This document shows, piece after piece, positions 41,846 to 56,912 of a DNA stretch of 64,000 nucleotides. The DNA lies in the NCBI GenBank assembly GCA_020086605.1, contig JACBWW010000068.1, forward strand, positions 717,895 through 781,894, written 5' to 3'. This DNA comes from Lanius collurio (lineage: Eukaryota > Chordata > Aves > Passeriformes > Laniidae). The first letter of the stretch is position 1, and each line of letters opens with the position of its first letter. The notes beneath the pieces were generated by a model, which saw only the letters and a program-made list of their open reading frames with translations, was not told the origin of the DNA and searched no databases. Both the position numbers and the translations under genes were made by a program.

Positions 41846-44800
41846 AAGCGACATCGGCAGCCCCGATGTGTGGGCACCGGCGGGGTCCGACGGCCGCGCT
41901 GCCGGAGCGGAGCCCCTGAGGCCGGAGCTGTGCCTAGCAAAGCCTGACCTGCGTGTGCCAGCCCAGCCCTGCCTTACCTGGGCAAAGCCAGCCCTGTCCT
42001 ACCTGTGCAAAGCAAAGCCCGGCTCTGAAGGGAGCAGGCAGCGATTCCCAAGGGGCGGTACGTGCTGAGGGGTGGGGTGTGAGCTGCTGGGAAAGGTATC
42101 TGGGGAGAAATAAAAAAATAAATAAAAAAAAATAGCGTGCAAGCTCTTTTCCTGGAGGAGACAGGGAGCAGCTGTCAGGCAGCAATCCCTGGGTAACGCA
42201 GCACAGCGTCCATGGAAAAGCAGGGATACCGAAGGGCTCTGCTCGCCGTGAACTCGCTTATTTTAGCCTTGAAAACGTACAGAATGGCACATCAAAATAG
42301 TAAACAAATTATCACCCCAAAATACAGCTTCTCAGGGTAGCCATTGACGAGGAAAACATTTCTCCTAGAACTGTTTTTACACGTTTGCATTTACAGTCAT
42401 GTAAGTTACATTAAGTGTTAATTAAATTAGCGTTACTCTAAAAAAGAGCCTCCAGCAAAATTCTCAGCCTTATTTTGGATTTCTCTGCGGAAGAAAGTTC
42501 TGATATAAACCAAAACCTGAGTTCAGCTGAAGTCACATTAACCTCAGAGAGGCATAGCAAGGACAAGGAAAAAGCAGCCCCGTTGGGTTTGGCTCTCCTA
42601 AGCCCCAAATAAGAAAAAAACCCAAAACACAGAGTCAGGTACTGGTGACCTCCAGGAAGAGGTGTGGTTGCCAAGTCCCAGGGGATTGAAATGGGGATGG
42701 CAACCAGGAGCTCTGGAAAGCTGAAACAAGTTTCCATGTGATTCCCACATATTCTGAAAGCTACCCCTGATTCCAGTCTAATAATGCCTTCAATTTAGAG
42801 GACATTGCTAAAAGAAATATTTAAGCTTTTGTAGCACTCTTTTACAAGACAAATCACATGGAGATGCCAGCTATTAAAAGATCTTATGCTCTTACTTTCC
42901 TCTTCCCCATTGCTGTGGGCTCAGACCTACCAAAAAGCCAAATCCAGACCAATCCATCGAGGGCAAAATTTAAAATCTGAATAATTCTTTTCAAATTCTT
43001 ATAGAGTAACTTTTCAATGTCACATTTAAACTGAAGAAATTCCGTGATGCACAGATCCAGTTTATTTATGCAATTTTAACAGGAGTTATATCCATATATC
43101 TGACTGCAAAACTTGGCCCAGGAGAAAAGAAATACAAAACTACACTCAAAGCAGTTTGTGCAATAAATATTCACATGGTTTTAGACTAAGCATGTCCATG
43201 TAATATGGTAGAGTAGTGCAGATTCTAGCAAAATATGCAAAAGGATCTTAAAATACTGTAATATAAAATATAAGTACAATGAGGAGCTTGAAAAGAAAGA
43301 GGGAGAGAGGAAAAAACCACCTCAAGGAGAGGAGGTTTTGACAAAGATCTTTCATAAAGTTTTAAACTTCTTTTAAAAGACTAGAACAGTGAAGGGCTGT
43401 AGTCATGGAGCAAATAAACACAGATCTGGAGGAAAGCAAGCCAAACTTGGAGTTAAACAATGCAGCACATGCAAAGAAAGACAGTAATTGCAAGAAAGAA
43501 ACAGAAAAGCAAACAAGGAAACTGAAACATTACAGCACTGAAGTAGAAGGGAAACAAAAACTGAACAGACTGCCCAAAATAAACTGAAAATTACCAGCAT
43601 TCTTCCCGAGGTTGGTCTGGTTTATGTTTGGGATTAGATGTTTAAAGTGTGAATGTCCAGGTATTAGACTTTCATTTGTCCAGGCATATAATCAGATGTT
43701 ACATTTTCGCCCTCTGGGGTGTTTTCTGCCTGTACCAAAAGCAGCCTGAGGCAGGATTAGAAGGAAAACCACTGGGCTTTAGGCTGAGTTAGTGACAGCA
43801 CTTTGGAGGTGTGAGGCCAATCTGCCTGCTGGTTTTAGCCCTGGGGATCCATTCCCTTTCCTCCAGTGGGTTTGTCACTCAGGCAAAGCCATCCCAGCCT
43901 CATGGAACTCAGCTTCCTCCCAGTCCAAAATGGGAGGGATGATCCCCACCTTTGAGAAGAGTTTTCACATTGCCTGCTGGAAAGGAGCATGGAAAAGTGA
44001 AACCTTTCCTTATTTGTGCTGTTTCCATTTGCAATATTCCTGTGTTCCCAGTTTACTTGGCTGTCATTACTTGGGGAGTCTCCAAAAAATATCAAATGTT
44101 TGAAGTGGCACCACATAACCTTAACTGTACCCTTAATACCTATGAGCCTCAGAAGAATGAGCAGCAAAAATAAGGAGTGAAATGCTGGCTGGAAAAAACA
44201 AGAAATGCATATACTCAATTTATTATGGAATTTTGGGTATCAAACCTTACTCCCTTCTCAAACCACGATTGTTATAGACAAACTTTGCCATTTTATCCAG
44301 GGTGCTTCCCTCTGAGCCACAGTCAAAGCATTGTCCTTCCCAAGGTTTGATTATGCTGCAAACTGCTCTCTTACTCCTGCATAAGATGCTATTTTTTTTT
44401 CTTTACTAAGAGAATATTTTTTAGGAAAAAAATTAAATTAGATACAAAAGAAGTCCAGCATACAGAGACCATGAAGAAAGTGGCCTTGAACAAATTAAGC
44501 TTTAGCAACCTAAAAGAGAAGCCAAATAAGGCATCCCTTATTTGTATGATGATGCATAAACTATTTATATTTTATCATCCAGCTGAAAGACTTTATTCTT
44601 TCCCCGTGTCACTAAAGTGTTCAAAGGAGTGGAATATAATTTTTAGTTGGGGTTTTTCATGCATTGAGAATTTGAGTTGCATGAATTACCTTACAACAAC
44701 AGGACATCTTCTACACGAAGCTGTTAACAGTGCAGTAAACTTGTTTTGCTGGAATGAAAACCATTATTTTTGTTTCTTTGTCCTGCACGAATTGTCAATT

Positions 44801-47800
44801 TTTCACTTTATCCATAGCCAGCCAAAGGTGGTTGCTGTTGGGCTGCTCACAGTGCTTGCCTTTCTCACCCTGTCCAGCAGCTCTTCAGCCAAATCTTGGG
44901 AGTCTCTTCCATATAAAAATAACACCTGACTTCTGAGAGGCACCACCCAACAGTCAGCTCCTTCCAAACTCTTCACTCTTTATCCAATCAGTGGTAAATG
45001 AAGCTTGTGGTGACTTCATTACTGCCCTGACAGGCTGGATTGTGGAAGCAGCCCCACTGAGCCAGGCTCTGTGCAGGTCTGAGCATCCCCAACCCCCAGG
45101 ACTTCCCCAAAAAATCTCCCTCCCGGTGTGAAGGGGAGCCCTGCACAGCAGGACAGGCTCCTGCACCTCCCACGAACTGAGCTGGGGAGGAATGACAGCA
45201 CAGATGGCTTCAATTCACTTCATTTACTTCCAGGGGAAATTCAGTTTAAATACTTTAAGTTACCAAGAGCTGTCCTGCAAAGTTACATTTTACACCCCCA
45301 GGTGAAGTCACTGGGCCATGGTTGCCTTCACAATGCTGACAACAGCTTTTGTCTCATCTGTTCACTGCTTTATTCTGTACAGAAATTGAAGTTAGTATCT
45401 TCATTTTTTTCCTTTCTTTTCACTGCTTTAATTAAGAAACATGTTTATCTAAAAATCACTATTCCATAAAGGACTATTATCCTCTATTGTATATTCTTTT
45501 AGAATTAACTCCATCTCTTTCCTATAATCTATTAGGTGTTCATACTTATATGACATCTTTCTATAAAATTAACATTAAATATGTTGGATGAAAACATCAA
45601 TTACGTAGCTTTTCAAAACCAGTTTGTGTGGGAACAATTCAGAGTAAAATTGAAACAGCTTTTCATTAAGCCTTGCAGTAATTAAATTATTCTGAGTGCA
45701 GCTCTATAAACAGCAAACAGCAATCTCCCACTGAAAAAATAAAGTTACATTAGCCCTTCCTCACTGATAATCTTACATGAAAGATTCTTAGAATTTCCAA
45801 CAACCTCTGCAGCAGTTTCCAGCCCTGCCTGTGCTGCTGCTGTCATTTATGGGCCTGCAGATATCCAGTGTCTCTGGCCTTGTGCTGGGCAGTGCAGCAG
45901 AGCATTGCTGGCTCTCCAATTTCAGTGCAATGCAATTTGCTCCCAGGAAAATTCAGAGGCACTGCTCTCCCCCAGCCAGTTCTCTGAGGCTCCTCTCCAG
46001 ACAGGCTGAGCTAAGCGGCTTTCCTGAATTTTAGATACTCATTTGCAGCACTTCTGGCCAAGATTTAACTTTCTCCTGGTGTGACAAGAAGCTGTGACAA
46101 GCAAGAATGCTGCTCAGAGCTTTGAAACCTGAGATGTCAAGTGCAGGTCCTGCTCCCAACCGATTTTCCCCCATGGCCCAGCCCCTGTCCTCTGAGTCCT
46201 TTGCTGTTCCACACCTTGGTGCCCCCATTTGTACAGACCAGCTGAGAAAAATCAAATAGAAAATATCCCTAAAGCCACGTGGCTTCAAAGGGCTCCCCGT
46301 GAAGTTGTGTCTGACAGGTACAGATGTATTTTATCAGGTGACCATAACTGGTTTTTCCCTATAGCTGGGAATGTGTTGGAGGAATAGCAGTTAAATTCCA
46401 AATAATTTTGGAAAGGATTGAGAGTCTGGGTAAGTCTCCTTTCAGAACACAGGAAGTTTCAAAGAGCACAAGACAAATTCACCAGGTCAATTGGGATAGC
46501 ACTGGATACTGAGAATATCAAAGCATGGAAATCATTTTAGAATAAGGTTTTATAAATTTCATGTGGAGTTGCTGAACTGATGAGTGCCACCTGCACAGTG
46601 AATAAAAACTCAGTCTGAATAAGCAATGTTTGAGCTCCAAAAAGAGGAATTTTTTTAAAAAAAAATTAAAAATCTAGGCTGTAGTTTGTGTCTATTTAAA
46701 CAGTCATTCCTACTGCAGAGGCAATAAATACAGCACTTTGATTTACACATGTATTCTATTTTTGAAACCTAACCAAACTGGTTTATTCGGTTTATTTTGA
46801 CTTTCTGAAAAAGTCTAACCACAACAAAATCTCTTCAGAGCTAGGTACTGCAGCTTAAAAATAACAAAGCATAAATAGCTCTTTCCTGACAAACCTTTTT
46901 AGAACCCAGCCTGAACATACCCTAAAAACCTCTTCTGCAGCAGAGCAATTACACCTGATAGAGAGCTACATAAAGGATTTATCACCTGATTTAGTGTGGC
47001 ATTAAACTGTGCATTGACAATTTCTCATGGTAAATGCACTCCATTCAGTACTTGGTTTCTCTACAAGCAGAAGAATTCCAGTTGTTCATTGTAACAACAC
47101 AGAGGATGACAGCAAAATGTCATTTTCCTGTGAGGAATCAGGAGTATGGAATGAGCAGTGACAGGGTGAGGAAGGAGGCTGTGTGTGCGTGCACACGTGT
47201 ATAGGACTGTAGCTGAAAAATACACAAACCTCCCTTTATCTCTTGGCAAATCATGTTTGTTCTGTCTCTTCGTCAGAAAGCCCAAGCGGTTTTTTTATAG
47301 TTGTGGCGAGGAACCTGCTCTCCCTGTGATGTGTTTGTGTTGTGCACAGAAACCCTCACTCCTGCCCTGCTGACATCACTCTCGGCTTTTATCAAAGGCA
47401 GATTCCAGAGACAAGGAAAGCCAAAGCAGCAGTGAATCCATCCCACTGCTCTGCAGCTCTGCCGGTCCCAGATAACACACACTAATTAGCACGTGGGTAG
47501 AAGGTCATAAATACCTGCACCACTCAGAGGTTCCTGTAGGCAGCAAGAAGACAAAAGTCCATTTTAGCCGTGTGCCTGCATTCATGCACTGAGAGAAATG
47601 CAACTCTCATAACTGGATTCTGGTACAAAAAAAAGCAATGAAAAATAAGGAAAAAAAGCAATCTGGCTTTCAGCTGCAGCCTATTTATCCATTGTCTTTC
47701 AAGTTCATCTCCAACACTCAGATAAACAAAGATAGGTGATCAAAGGGCTGCCTTACTTTTGGCAATACACCCCAGCTGTAGCCAGCCTTTGATTCTTGCC

Positions 47801-50800
47801 CTCCACGTCCTATAGAGCCACTTGTGCTTTGAGGGCTAGGACAATTAAAAGTCATGTTGCAAGCACCTGCCTTCAGCAGCAGCTCACGCAGGAAAATGTG
47901 CCAGCAGGGCAGGATTTTGGTCGTGCAGCTGCTGAGGCTCGGTGGCCGTGCAAGGGCAGGTTCCTGCCAGCCCTGCCCCGAGCCAGGAGCACTCCAGAGC
48001 TCCCCTGAGCTGCACTGGGGGACCTTTCACTCTGGCCTGGGGGACACCTCCCTCAGAGGGCCCAGCACTGCTCTGTCCCAGCACAAGGCACCAGGAGATT
48101 CCCCCTGAGAAGCTCTAACATGACACAGCAGGGTAGCTACGCAATTTTTAAAAAACTTGCACAATATCCATCATCAATACTTCTTTAAGAATAAGTGGAG
48201 TTGACTGTTATCAAAAGATAAATGAAGAGGGAGAGGGACAAAAAAGAAGGCTCATTTGGAGTCTGATGATAAAGGTGAGGGATGTTTTTGTCAGATGTTT
48301 CATTTGCTGAGGCTTTTTTGCTGTTGCACATTCATTTCTCAGAGTGGACAGTGGTAATCAGGTGGATTAAATACATCAGAATGTGCTTCTGCTACAACAC
48401 AAAAGTCAACTGAACTATGATTAAAGCCTCTAGTGCAAGATGTTCACTTTGGTCTTATTTTTGAAAGAATTTCTTTTTTAATTTCTTTTTGCAAGATAAT
48501 AAAAACCCAAAACAATGCTGTGAGCAAAACAAGTAAATTACTTGAGCAGTAATTAGCAAAGACATCAGGCCAAAGGAATGCAAACATACAAGTCTCCTGC
48601 TGGAGCTCAGTGCAGGAGCCCAGTGTGCTGCGTTGGGAGATTTGTTCAATCTCAGCAACTACAGAGAAATGAGTGTGGACATGTCTGCTTGTACCTGAGT
48701 ATTTTTAATACTTTGGAGATACACATCTAATACTCACAGGTATTCACATTCATTTATTCAGACATTCCTCACCTTCAAGCTTATTTCTGGTGGAGACAGG
48801 AGCTTTGCATCAGCAACAAATTATGCAAGGCTTTCTTCTGGCCTCCCTATAAATGGAACTGTGAGAGAAGGACTTGAGTGACTGCTGGAACATTATTGCT
48901 GAGACATCCATTTAATTTGATAGCAAGGCCAAAAAATACCCAAAAAAGCAAAATCTAAAGCAAGATGAAGCCTTTGCTTTTCACAGAGCATTTGTAACTT
49001 AGAATAACTGATTCTATGTTCACACACTAACTTCTAGACAGGAAATGAAAAAAAGGTTATTTGTCCCTCCTCTCACATGCAAAGCTGAAAGGCTGGAAAG
49101 GAAGAGCAACATTTTGTGGCCAGTAGGTAATAATGCATTTACTGGTAATTCCAACTTGGAATGGCTTCAGCACCCCCTGTTCAGTCCTCACACCGATCCC
49201 AGCCTAACTCTGAGCGGTGTCACTGCAGTGTCACAGGCACTGGGGCTCTCTGATGGCTCTGCACTCACAGGGGAGCCACAGCTCTGTGAGGGCAGGAGGG
49301 TGGAACCAGGAGGCATTACTGCCATCTGGGCAGGGTCAGGGCTGAGACAGCCCCCCAGGACACCCCTGGCAGATACACCTCTGTCAAGGCTGTCTTTGGA
49401 GAATAAATCCTGGTGGATTTTCTCTTTCTCTTGTTCTTGTGGGTGAGGAACTGTGTGACCAAAGACATATTGGTGCAGGCAATCTTCTGGTGCTTTGCTC
49501 CAGCAGTCTCTGGGGAAATTAGCTAACTTCTTGTAGCTTTCAGACTTCAAAATTGGATATTTTTACTGGATATTTGGGTGAAACATTCAGTACAAAGCAA
49601 GAAATTATTTCCTCAAGAAATGGATTTTGATGTATCAAGTTTTCAAGTAGGATCACGCCTTTGGCTGACAAGAATGCAAGCAAAATTTTTTGCCTTCTTT
49701 TTTGTCCCTCTCCCTCTTCATTTATCTTTTGATAACAGTCAACTGCACTTATTCTTAAAGAAGTATGGATGATTGCAGACATGGTTTTGTTCAAAATAAA
49801 AATTGTGTGTTTTATAAGAAAATTTAATAATATTTTAACTGTAATATAAACTATATGTACAATTATAAATTAAAAAATTAAATAATTTTTCACCCTGCTT
49901 TGCTTATACCTAGAGGAGTTCAGGATATTTCCATTACAACCAAATGCCTAAATTCATATTTTAGGTCTATAAGAATAAAGTACATTATTGAGATTGTATA
50001 AAACAGAGCTACTCAAGAGGAATTGCCATTTCTGGAGCAACCTTAGGAAGTCTTTGAGTAAGGATAAGAAATAGGATCCATTCTCATATTTGACACAACA
50101 AAATATCATGGATTTATTTAGTTTAATGTAATGTAATTGACTTGAGTATTTGACTTAAGCACGTGGAAAATCCTAGTTTCTCTTAGGGATAGGAAATAGA
50201 CTCAAGTGATCAAAAGTCTTTGGTTACTTTTCCTGGTAGCTTTTTGTTTCTTGTTTTTGCAGGAAGTGGAGAATTCTCTGAGGAAAGCTCCGAGCTGTTT
50301 GCGTGGCTTTGTGAGTAATGGAAAGAATTTACACAAAATATGCCACTGCTGTGTAGTGATATGGAACAATAAATAATAAAATAGGCGAGAGGTAGGAACT
50401 GCTCAGCCTCCCTTTCTGTAAAATCTCTTTTCCTAGAGGAAGGTGGAACTGCTGTGGAACAACTCACATGAAACAGTTGGGATGATAATTGCCAAGGAAG
50501 TGTGCTCTGGAATTTGGCAGGCAGCCGAGATGTCCTGATCACCTTTACTTTGCAGTTTTTGGTCTGAAAGCACTGCTGGTATTGTAGAATTTACTAATCC
50601 TGAGTAAATGGGATTGTTCTGCTGCAGCAGGAACCTGGGTGGGCTTTCATGAAATAACAACGTATTGAAAATATTATTTTGTAAAAGACTTGACAAAGAT
50701 ATAAAATCCTAGGTAGCCAAAGCTGAGCAGTATTGTAAATAATCCTTCACGCAGGCTGTTAAAATCAATTATTTTCTTATGAGAATTGGTAGTTTTCCAT

Positions 50801-53800
50801 ACAATTCTGCATTCCTCATCGAAAGAACAGCACTTCCAAGGAAACTTTTATCACAGAAGGCAAGAATATGGAATTATCCTTCCACAATAACCAAATGCAG
50901 TTAAACTTTCAAAGCAGTAGAACTTCTAAATACTGTACTTACCACAACTATTTACCACAAGGCATAACAGCCCTGCTCTTCATTAGCATTTTACAATTAA
51001 TGAGTGTCATTAGCAAAGGCAGTGTGTCACAGGGAGGCAGCTGCTGAGGTGCCATGCAGTTCCTTCAGTCCCACCAACATCAACCTCCAAACAGCCTCAC
51101 CTGGTGGATTTTTAAGATTCCCCTGAACCTGTTATTCTGATTTCCTCATCGATATTCCCAGTGTAAACAAACAGCCCACAGCCCACTGTTATCAGGCAGC
51201 CCTTATCAGTGTCTGCCTCAGCCCCTGCTCCGTGCCCCCTCCTTCCCCCTGCAGCCCTGGCAGAGCTGGTGCCCCCCAGGAGCTTCCCACCGGGAATGCC
51301 AGCTGGGCTCAGCCTTCGGGATTGGGGGGGTGCATTCCCATCCAGAGGAGTCACAGAATTAACCTAAAAAAGTTTGGCGAGTTATTCTTCCTAGACTCAC
51401 ACTATCAGACAGATGAACTGAGTCAGGCTTTGTGTTTCCTCAGAGAACATTTCAATTTTTGGCTTAATTTCCAGGCACAAGCGTTCCCTTCCAGCAGCAG
51501 CGGTGTGAGTGTCACCTCCTCCTCCCGAGTGATGCACTCACAGGTCTGACAGGGCACACAAGCGGGTCCTGGCTCTGCCAAGGGTTCGAGTTTCACTCTG
51601 CAGCCGTGTAAAAACCAGGGTTTGCTTAAGACAATGTGGGGAAAACGAGGGTTTGCTTAAATTCTCTGAACCTCATCTTTTCCTCTGTGAATAAAAAGTA
51701 GGAGCTGTGCTGTGCTTTTAGGACTGAGGTGCAGTTTAACAGGACATGGAACTGTGTGATTCTATCCTGAGTAAATGNCATGGTAAACAGAGAATTTGCA
51801 GAAAGCCAGGCTTAAAAGAGAAGTACAATGAGGAACTCTGCAGTCCAAAAAAAAAAAAAAAAAATAGAAGTTCCTCAACTAAATAAAAGTTCAGGGCTAA
51901 AAGTTATCATCCTGATTCTAGGAACTCAGTGATATCACCACAGGCTACAAAAATAGCCACCCAAGGAGTCACATGGAGTGACATAATGTGAATGTGGAAT
52001 AAATCCTTGCTTTTTTAAAACTGAAACATTTCTATTCAGCAAATCTCTAGGAAAAGCACAAAGCACCACAAAGGGCAGTGGCCCAGTTCAGCTCTGCTGG
52101 TGCTCCATCAGTGTCCTGTGGCAGAACAGAGAAACCACTGCGTGGAAGTGATGGGTAACACCTTTATTTCTGATTAAATGCATCACCACAAAGCCTCTTC
52201 CTTCCCTCTGTTCAAGGAGGGAATAGATATGGAGTGTCCAGCAGCCCTGCTCTGAGGTTCTACCCTCAGGAAGGCACTTCATGGCTTCTCAAATGCAAAG
52301 GACTTTTGCTTTTCTATGCCATGTCCTTGGAAATAAAGTTACCCAGGAATCAGAGGTGCAGCACAGGGCAGTGCTGGCATTTCAGTTTGGGCAGCCTGCA
52401 CTGCCACAGGGATGTGCTCCAGGATAAAGTTCTCCAAAATCTGAAGTATTTCAAAGAGCCCTCATTAAAAATACAATCCTAAAACATTTCTAAGGAAGAA
52501 AGAAAAAAAAGGTACAATAACTCCTGAGGCTTCCATTGGAATATACTGGAAAAGACCAGAGCGCTGAGCTGTGACTGGTTAAAGATAATTAATGGCTGGA
52601 TGCAGTGTGTTAATCACTGATGGCAGCAAAGAGCATCATCCCACAGCCCTGGTGCATGAGATCATTGGCCAAGTGGGTATTGCTCACCACACAAGAGCAT
52701 TGCTCACTCCAGCATGGAGTGCAGCCAGAAAGGGAAACAAAAAAAAAAAAAAGTTTTAGAATGTCCTTTATGAAAAAAACAAATTTAAAAAGTGGCTCTG
52801 CCATGAGCTGCACATAACTTGCCAGGTCCATCTTTCAGAACTGGTCTTGAATTTTAATTAGCCCATAAATTGCTTCTGCATTTCTCCAACATCCTGACAC
52901 CAGTGAGGAGTTTAGCAACAGCCCCATGTGGCTGTGGAGCCTGTCACAGCTCCTGCTGGTTGAAGTTACTCTCATTTATCCAGCTCCATTAATTCCAGCT
53001 TTCTTTTCTGGAGTACCTGAATATTCAAGTGTGATGCTTTATGCCAGTTAATTCTCTTCATAGAGCTATGTGTTAACAAGGAAATATTGTGGTTTTAAGA
53101 TAGAATGCACAATAAAAATATATACAACAATATCACAGCAAATTTCAGATGATAATGAGCAACAACCACAAAGGCTTTGGATTTAAAGCAGTGAAGGGCT
53201 CAAATTGTGGCTCTACCAGAAACTACTTAGTCAAGTCACTCAAGGGAACAACTGAAATTAGCAGATCTTAAATGTTTTACTGGCTCTGAGATTAAGCTAA
53301 ATGCAATAAAGAGATCTCCAAGAATGGCAAAATGACTTTGTTAGTGATAGTGGGAATCAGGTGGGGAAAAGTGTGAAGCAGCAAGGCAGGGAATATCTAT
53401 TGTATTGTACACCTGGAGCTTCCAAAGCATCAAATCAAAACTGTGAGATCACACTAAAATAAAAACAGACAATCTCTTTAGTCCTGTTTATTGTTCTCCC
53501 TCTGTCCCCAGAAGATAAAGGGGTATCTCAGATTATTACCACCACTCCCAATTCAAGAGCTCTTTCAGTGCCCCGTGTTTTGCTCTGGGTTTTTCTGGTC
53601 TGTCCCAGCTTTGCTTGCAGTGTACAGCAAGGAGGAAAGCAGCATTTCACAGGGGTCCTGTCCTGTCCTGGGCTGAAACCCACAGAGGAGCTGGAGCTTC
53701 TCAAATCCTCCCAAGACCAATCCCCGTCCTCACAGGACCCAAGGAAGTCACAGGACTTGGTGACCCCGAATGAGAAAGGCTGAGGTGGAACTGCCTGTTC

Positions 53801-56716
53801 TGCTGTGAGTTTTCCACCTGTCCCTGGATTTGGGCTTTGTTTGAGGGGCTCTGGGAGAGCCACTCAGGGCAGCTTCTCTGAGCACACAGAGCTGCAGCCC
53901 CTCTGGGCTCCTCACCCACCCGTGGGCACCAGAACGTGCTCCAGCCGTGCCCAAAGCAGCACCCAGAGGTTCAGAGCCTCTGGGAGGTCAGTCATGCTGC
54001 AAAGGCCATCTCAGAGTCGTTTTGTGAGACATTAGAGAGAGTTAAACCTCCAATTTTCACTCCTTCTCTTTGCTTTTTGCATTTCCATCTCTCAGTGAGA
54101 AAAGAGGAAGAAAAGATAAGCTAAACATCACAAGACTTCTGGGTGTTACTGTAATGAGGACTCAATTCTGGCATTCTGGAACATGTTTGGAAGATGCTTT
54201 GTTCAGGAAGGGTCCACAGCCTCCCCAGGCCTCAATTTCCTATCCTTGAAGCAGAACCAGGCACGGTGCCCTTGGCCTTTCAACACTTCCACAACTGTTT
54301 ATGGGGCATCAACAGTGGTTACATGAGAGACAAATTCATCATTGGGAGTCCTGCCAGCACTGACACAACTGTAATATTGACAAGGAAAAGACCTCCAGTG
54401 CTCACCAACACTGGAAACTGTTCCTGGAGAGGGAGACACTGGAAAACCACAAAAAGCCCACCTGGAACAGGGAGAAGGATTGTAGAGCGTAGTAAAACAG
54501 AAAACAGAGATATTTACTGCACACAGCTCTTTCCTACATAAAACTCTCCCTTCAGCCATGAGTCAGCTGGAGAAGTGTTATCCCACTTCTGGGGGATGAG
54601 AGGCAAAGGGAGCTGGGGGAGTCAGGCAGGAGTGAACCTCACTGATGTCCCTGGGCCAGGCAGGTGGAGGAGACCCTGCACGAGAAACTCCACCCTGTAG
54701 GAGAATGTCCCAGCTGCAAAAACCTGCTCCTTTGTCTGAGGCATCTGCCTCCCTTCTTTTCCAGTGGATGTGGGGAATGCACAGGGAAAAATCTCTCAGC
54801 AACCTGTAGAGAAGCTCCTCACAGAAGGGCAGGCTCTCCAAAAGCATCTACTTGCATGTCCATCTTCTCTAGGAAAAACTGCTTCTGATTTAAGTTTGAT
54901 TTTTTTTTTTCACATTCTTACCACTTGTAGCATTTGTACATTTGTTCCAAATATCTGTAAAATCTCACATGTCTGCCTAGGAAGAGTTTCAGCAACATGC
55001 TTGCAGCATAAACAGTCTGCTCTTGCTCTCCAAAACATAAACAGAACCCAAATTAAGAGTTACTCACTTCTCAGCAGACTGAGTGGCATTAAAATGTTAT
55101 GAACATTGCACTTCCCTGGCTAGCAGCCCTGTTTTCCCCATGGCCTTTAAAAGAAGGAACAAAATTCCAGTGATGTTGCAGTAGTTACAGCTGCCCCTCT
55201 GACATTTTTTAATAGAGATTATTTGTTTCCAAATTATAACTGTGTGAAAATGCCATCCCAAAGCAGCAAGTTCCTAGAGAACAAAGGTGATGGCCACTTC
55301 AGTGCCAAGCTGTCCTAAGTTTTCTTTTACATCTAATCTTTAATGGGAAAGACAATTCAACACCATTAACATATCACATTCCAGGAGATTTGAAGAACAC
55401 CGAGTAGTTTTCCTTCCAAAACTATTTTTGAAAATGTAGACTTCCACTGGCGAGTTGAAAATAAAAAGTTACAGGGATTTTATCTCGAATTCTCTGGCCA
55501 CATGCAAGTTTCTGTTTGCATTAAGCTCTGATCTCCTGAAGCCAGTCAGAAACAACAACTTGCTGTTTGATCCTGCACAGGGAAATTCTTCCCTGGATCC
55601 TCAGGAGTGTGGCCCATCCATGATACCACCATGGCCTCGCTTGAGGAACAGACAGTGGTCCCTGACCAGTCCCTTTGAGCTCTGGCAGAGCAGTTGGGTT
55701 ATTTCTCATGATTTTACCAGGCACAGGATGATTCTGTGACCCAGCCATTCTTTTGGAAACCCAGCAGCTCCAGCTCTCCCATCACTCCCAGTCCTTTGAC
55801 ATCTGCTCTTCCCATCTCCCTGGGGTGCAGCATCCAGGTCATCACCTCACAAGGCAGATGGACCTTTCTTTCTCTCCTTCAGGACCCAATGTGGGGTTTT
55901 TTTCAGCTGAGGTTAAATGGGGAGCAGAATGAGGAATGCAACCCTGGCAGGAAAAAAGCAGCAGAAAATATCCCAGAGTCCAGACCAGTCCTCATCCCTT
56001 CTCCCCAAGGAGCAGGGATGTAATTCATAAATAAGGAGAGCAAACGAGAGCTGGATCCCACAAGGGTTGCTGAGGGGTGGCACTGCAGGTGAGGTGGCAC
56101 TGGCAGCCTTTTTTTTTGCCAGGCAGCTTTAGGAGTGCCTGTTCCCCGGGGCAAATGGCATTCCATGAATTTAGGAGACTCCAGATAATCAAATAAATAG
56201 ATACACACCCAACCCTGTATGTTTTTCTTGGGTTTGTTGTTGCTGTGGTAGAAGTTTTCTTTCCCAGGTCATTTTGGGGTCCAGCCCTGTGCTTTTTGAG
56301 GTTAGTTCTCTAATCCCAGCACCAAATTTGTAGCTGAAGGTGTTTTCCAGCTGGCCTACACACAGCTGGCAGAGTGCTAGCCACCAAAACAACAGAAAAA
56401 GGTTTAATCTCTCCTTTTCAGTGATGCCTCCAAGAGACCATGAGGAGAAGATTACTACAGAGGGAGGAAAAGTCCTTTTAGACTCTACCCAGTATGAAAG
56501 GGGACGGTGCTGGGAGAGGCTGAACAGTTTTAGGGGATACAGCCAAGATCATTCTTGAAACTTGTCAACAAAACACCCCAAAATGAGGGGTAAAGTCTCT
56601 TTTGTACATGCCAGGTCCTCAGGTTCTGCCAGACCCAAGTGGGATAACCCAAACCCGGCTCTGGTGGCCAGTCTGCCTCTTTTCTTCCTGTCTTTCAGTC
56701 TCTCCTGATGGAACTG

Positions 56717-56912
56717 GTTTAGTTTGTATAAATACACACAAATAGGAGCAAAATCCTGGAACTTCTTTGTTCCAAGCTGTTGGCCTAGACTTTGTGATAA
56801 TTTGGAATGGATGCCTCATGTAAACCAGAAACTTTGTGTTAGAACTCTGAGGCCTTCCCTGACCAAAGCTGCACCAAAATAAATTGGTTTCCATGCAAAA
56901 CTTTTGGGTGTG
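56717..56912. repeat. 196-bp direct duplication, copy 1
   Basis: This runs from GTTTAGTTTGTATAAATACA to CTTTTGGGTGTG. It matches 60259-60454 base for base except at two positions (AAGCTGTTGG here, AACCTATTGG there), with no indel. The flanks are unrelated. No target duplication or poly(A) tail is visible. Confidence 0.97.

Larger units (their letters stand above)
40868..42070. promoter_or_regulatory. RAF1: CpG island, probable RAF1 promoter
   Basis: GC content jumps sharply at 40868, right after an undetermined base, and CpG stays dense to about 42070. YY1-like cores are AAAATGGCGGCC at 41367-41378, GCCGCCATTTGG at 41515-41526 and AGGTGGCGGCC near 41164. No TATA box is visible. It is the only CpG island upstream of the RAF1 start codon in the window. 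The human RAF1 first exon, as I recall it, also has a GCCGCCAT/ATGGCGG motif. Bidirectional activity is possible. Confidence 0.8.

Noticed and set aside
43405..43587. Lys/Glu-rich 60-codon frame
   Set aside because: It is low-complexity A-rich DNA, and the composition alone explains it.
44471..44929. 152-codon + strand frame with a hydrophobic stretch
   Set aside because: It has no recognisable domain, no splice or promoter context, and composition like the surrounding AT-rich DNA.
49045..49446. 133-codon + strand frame
   Set aside because: It has no family resemblance and no supporting signals, and overlaps a similar-sized frame on the other strand.
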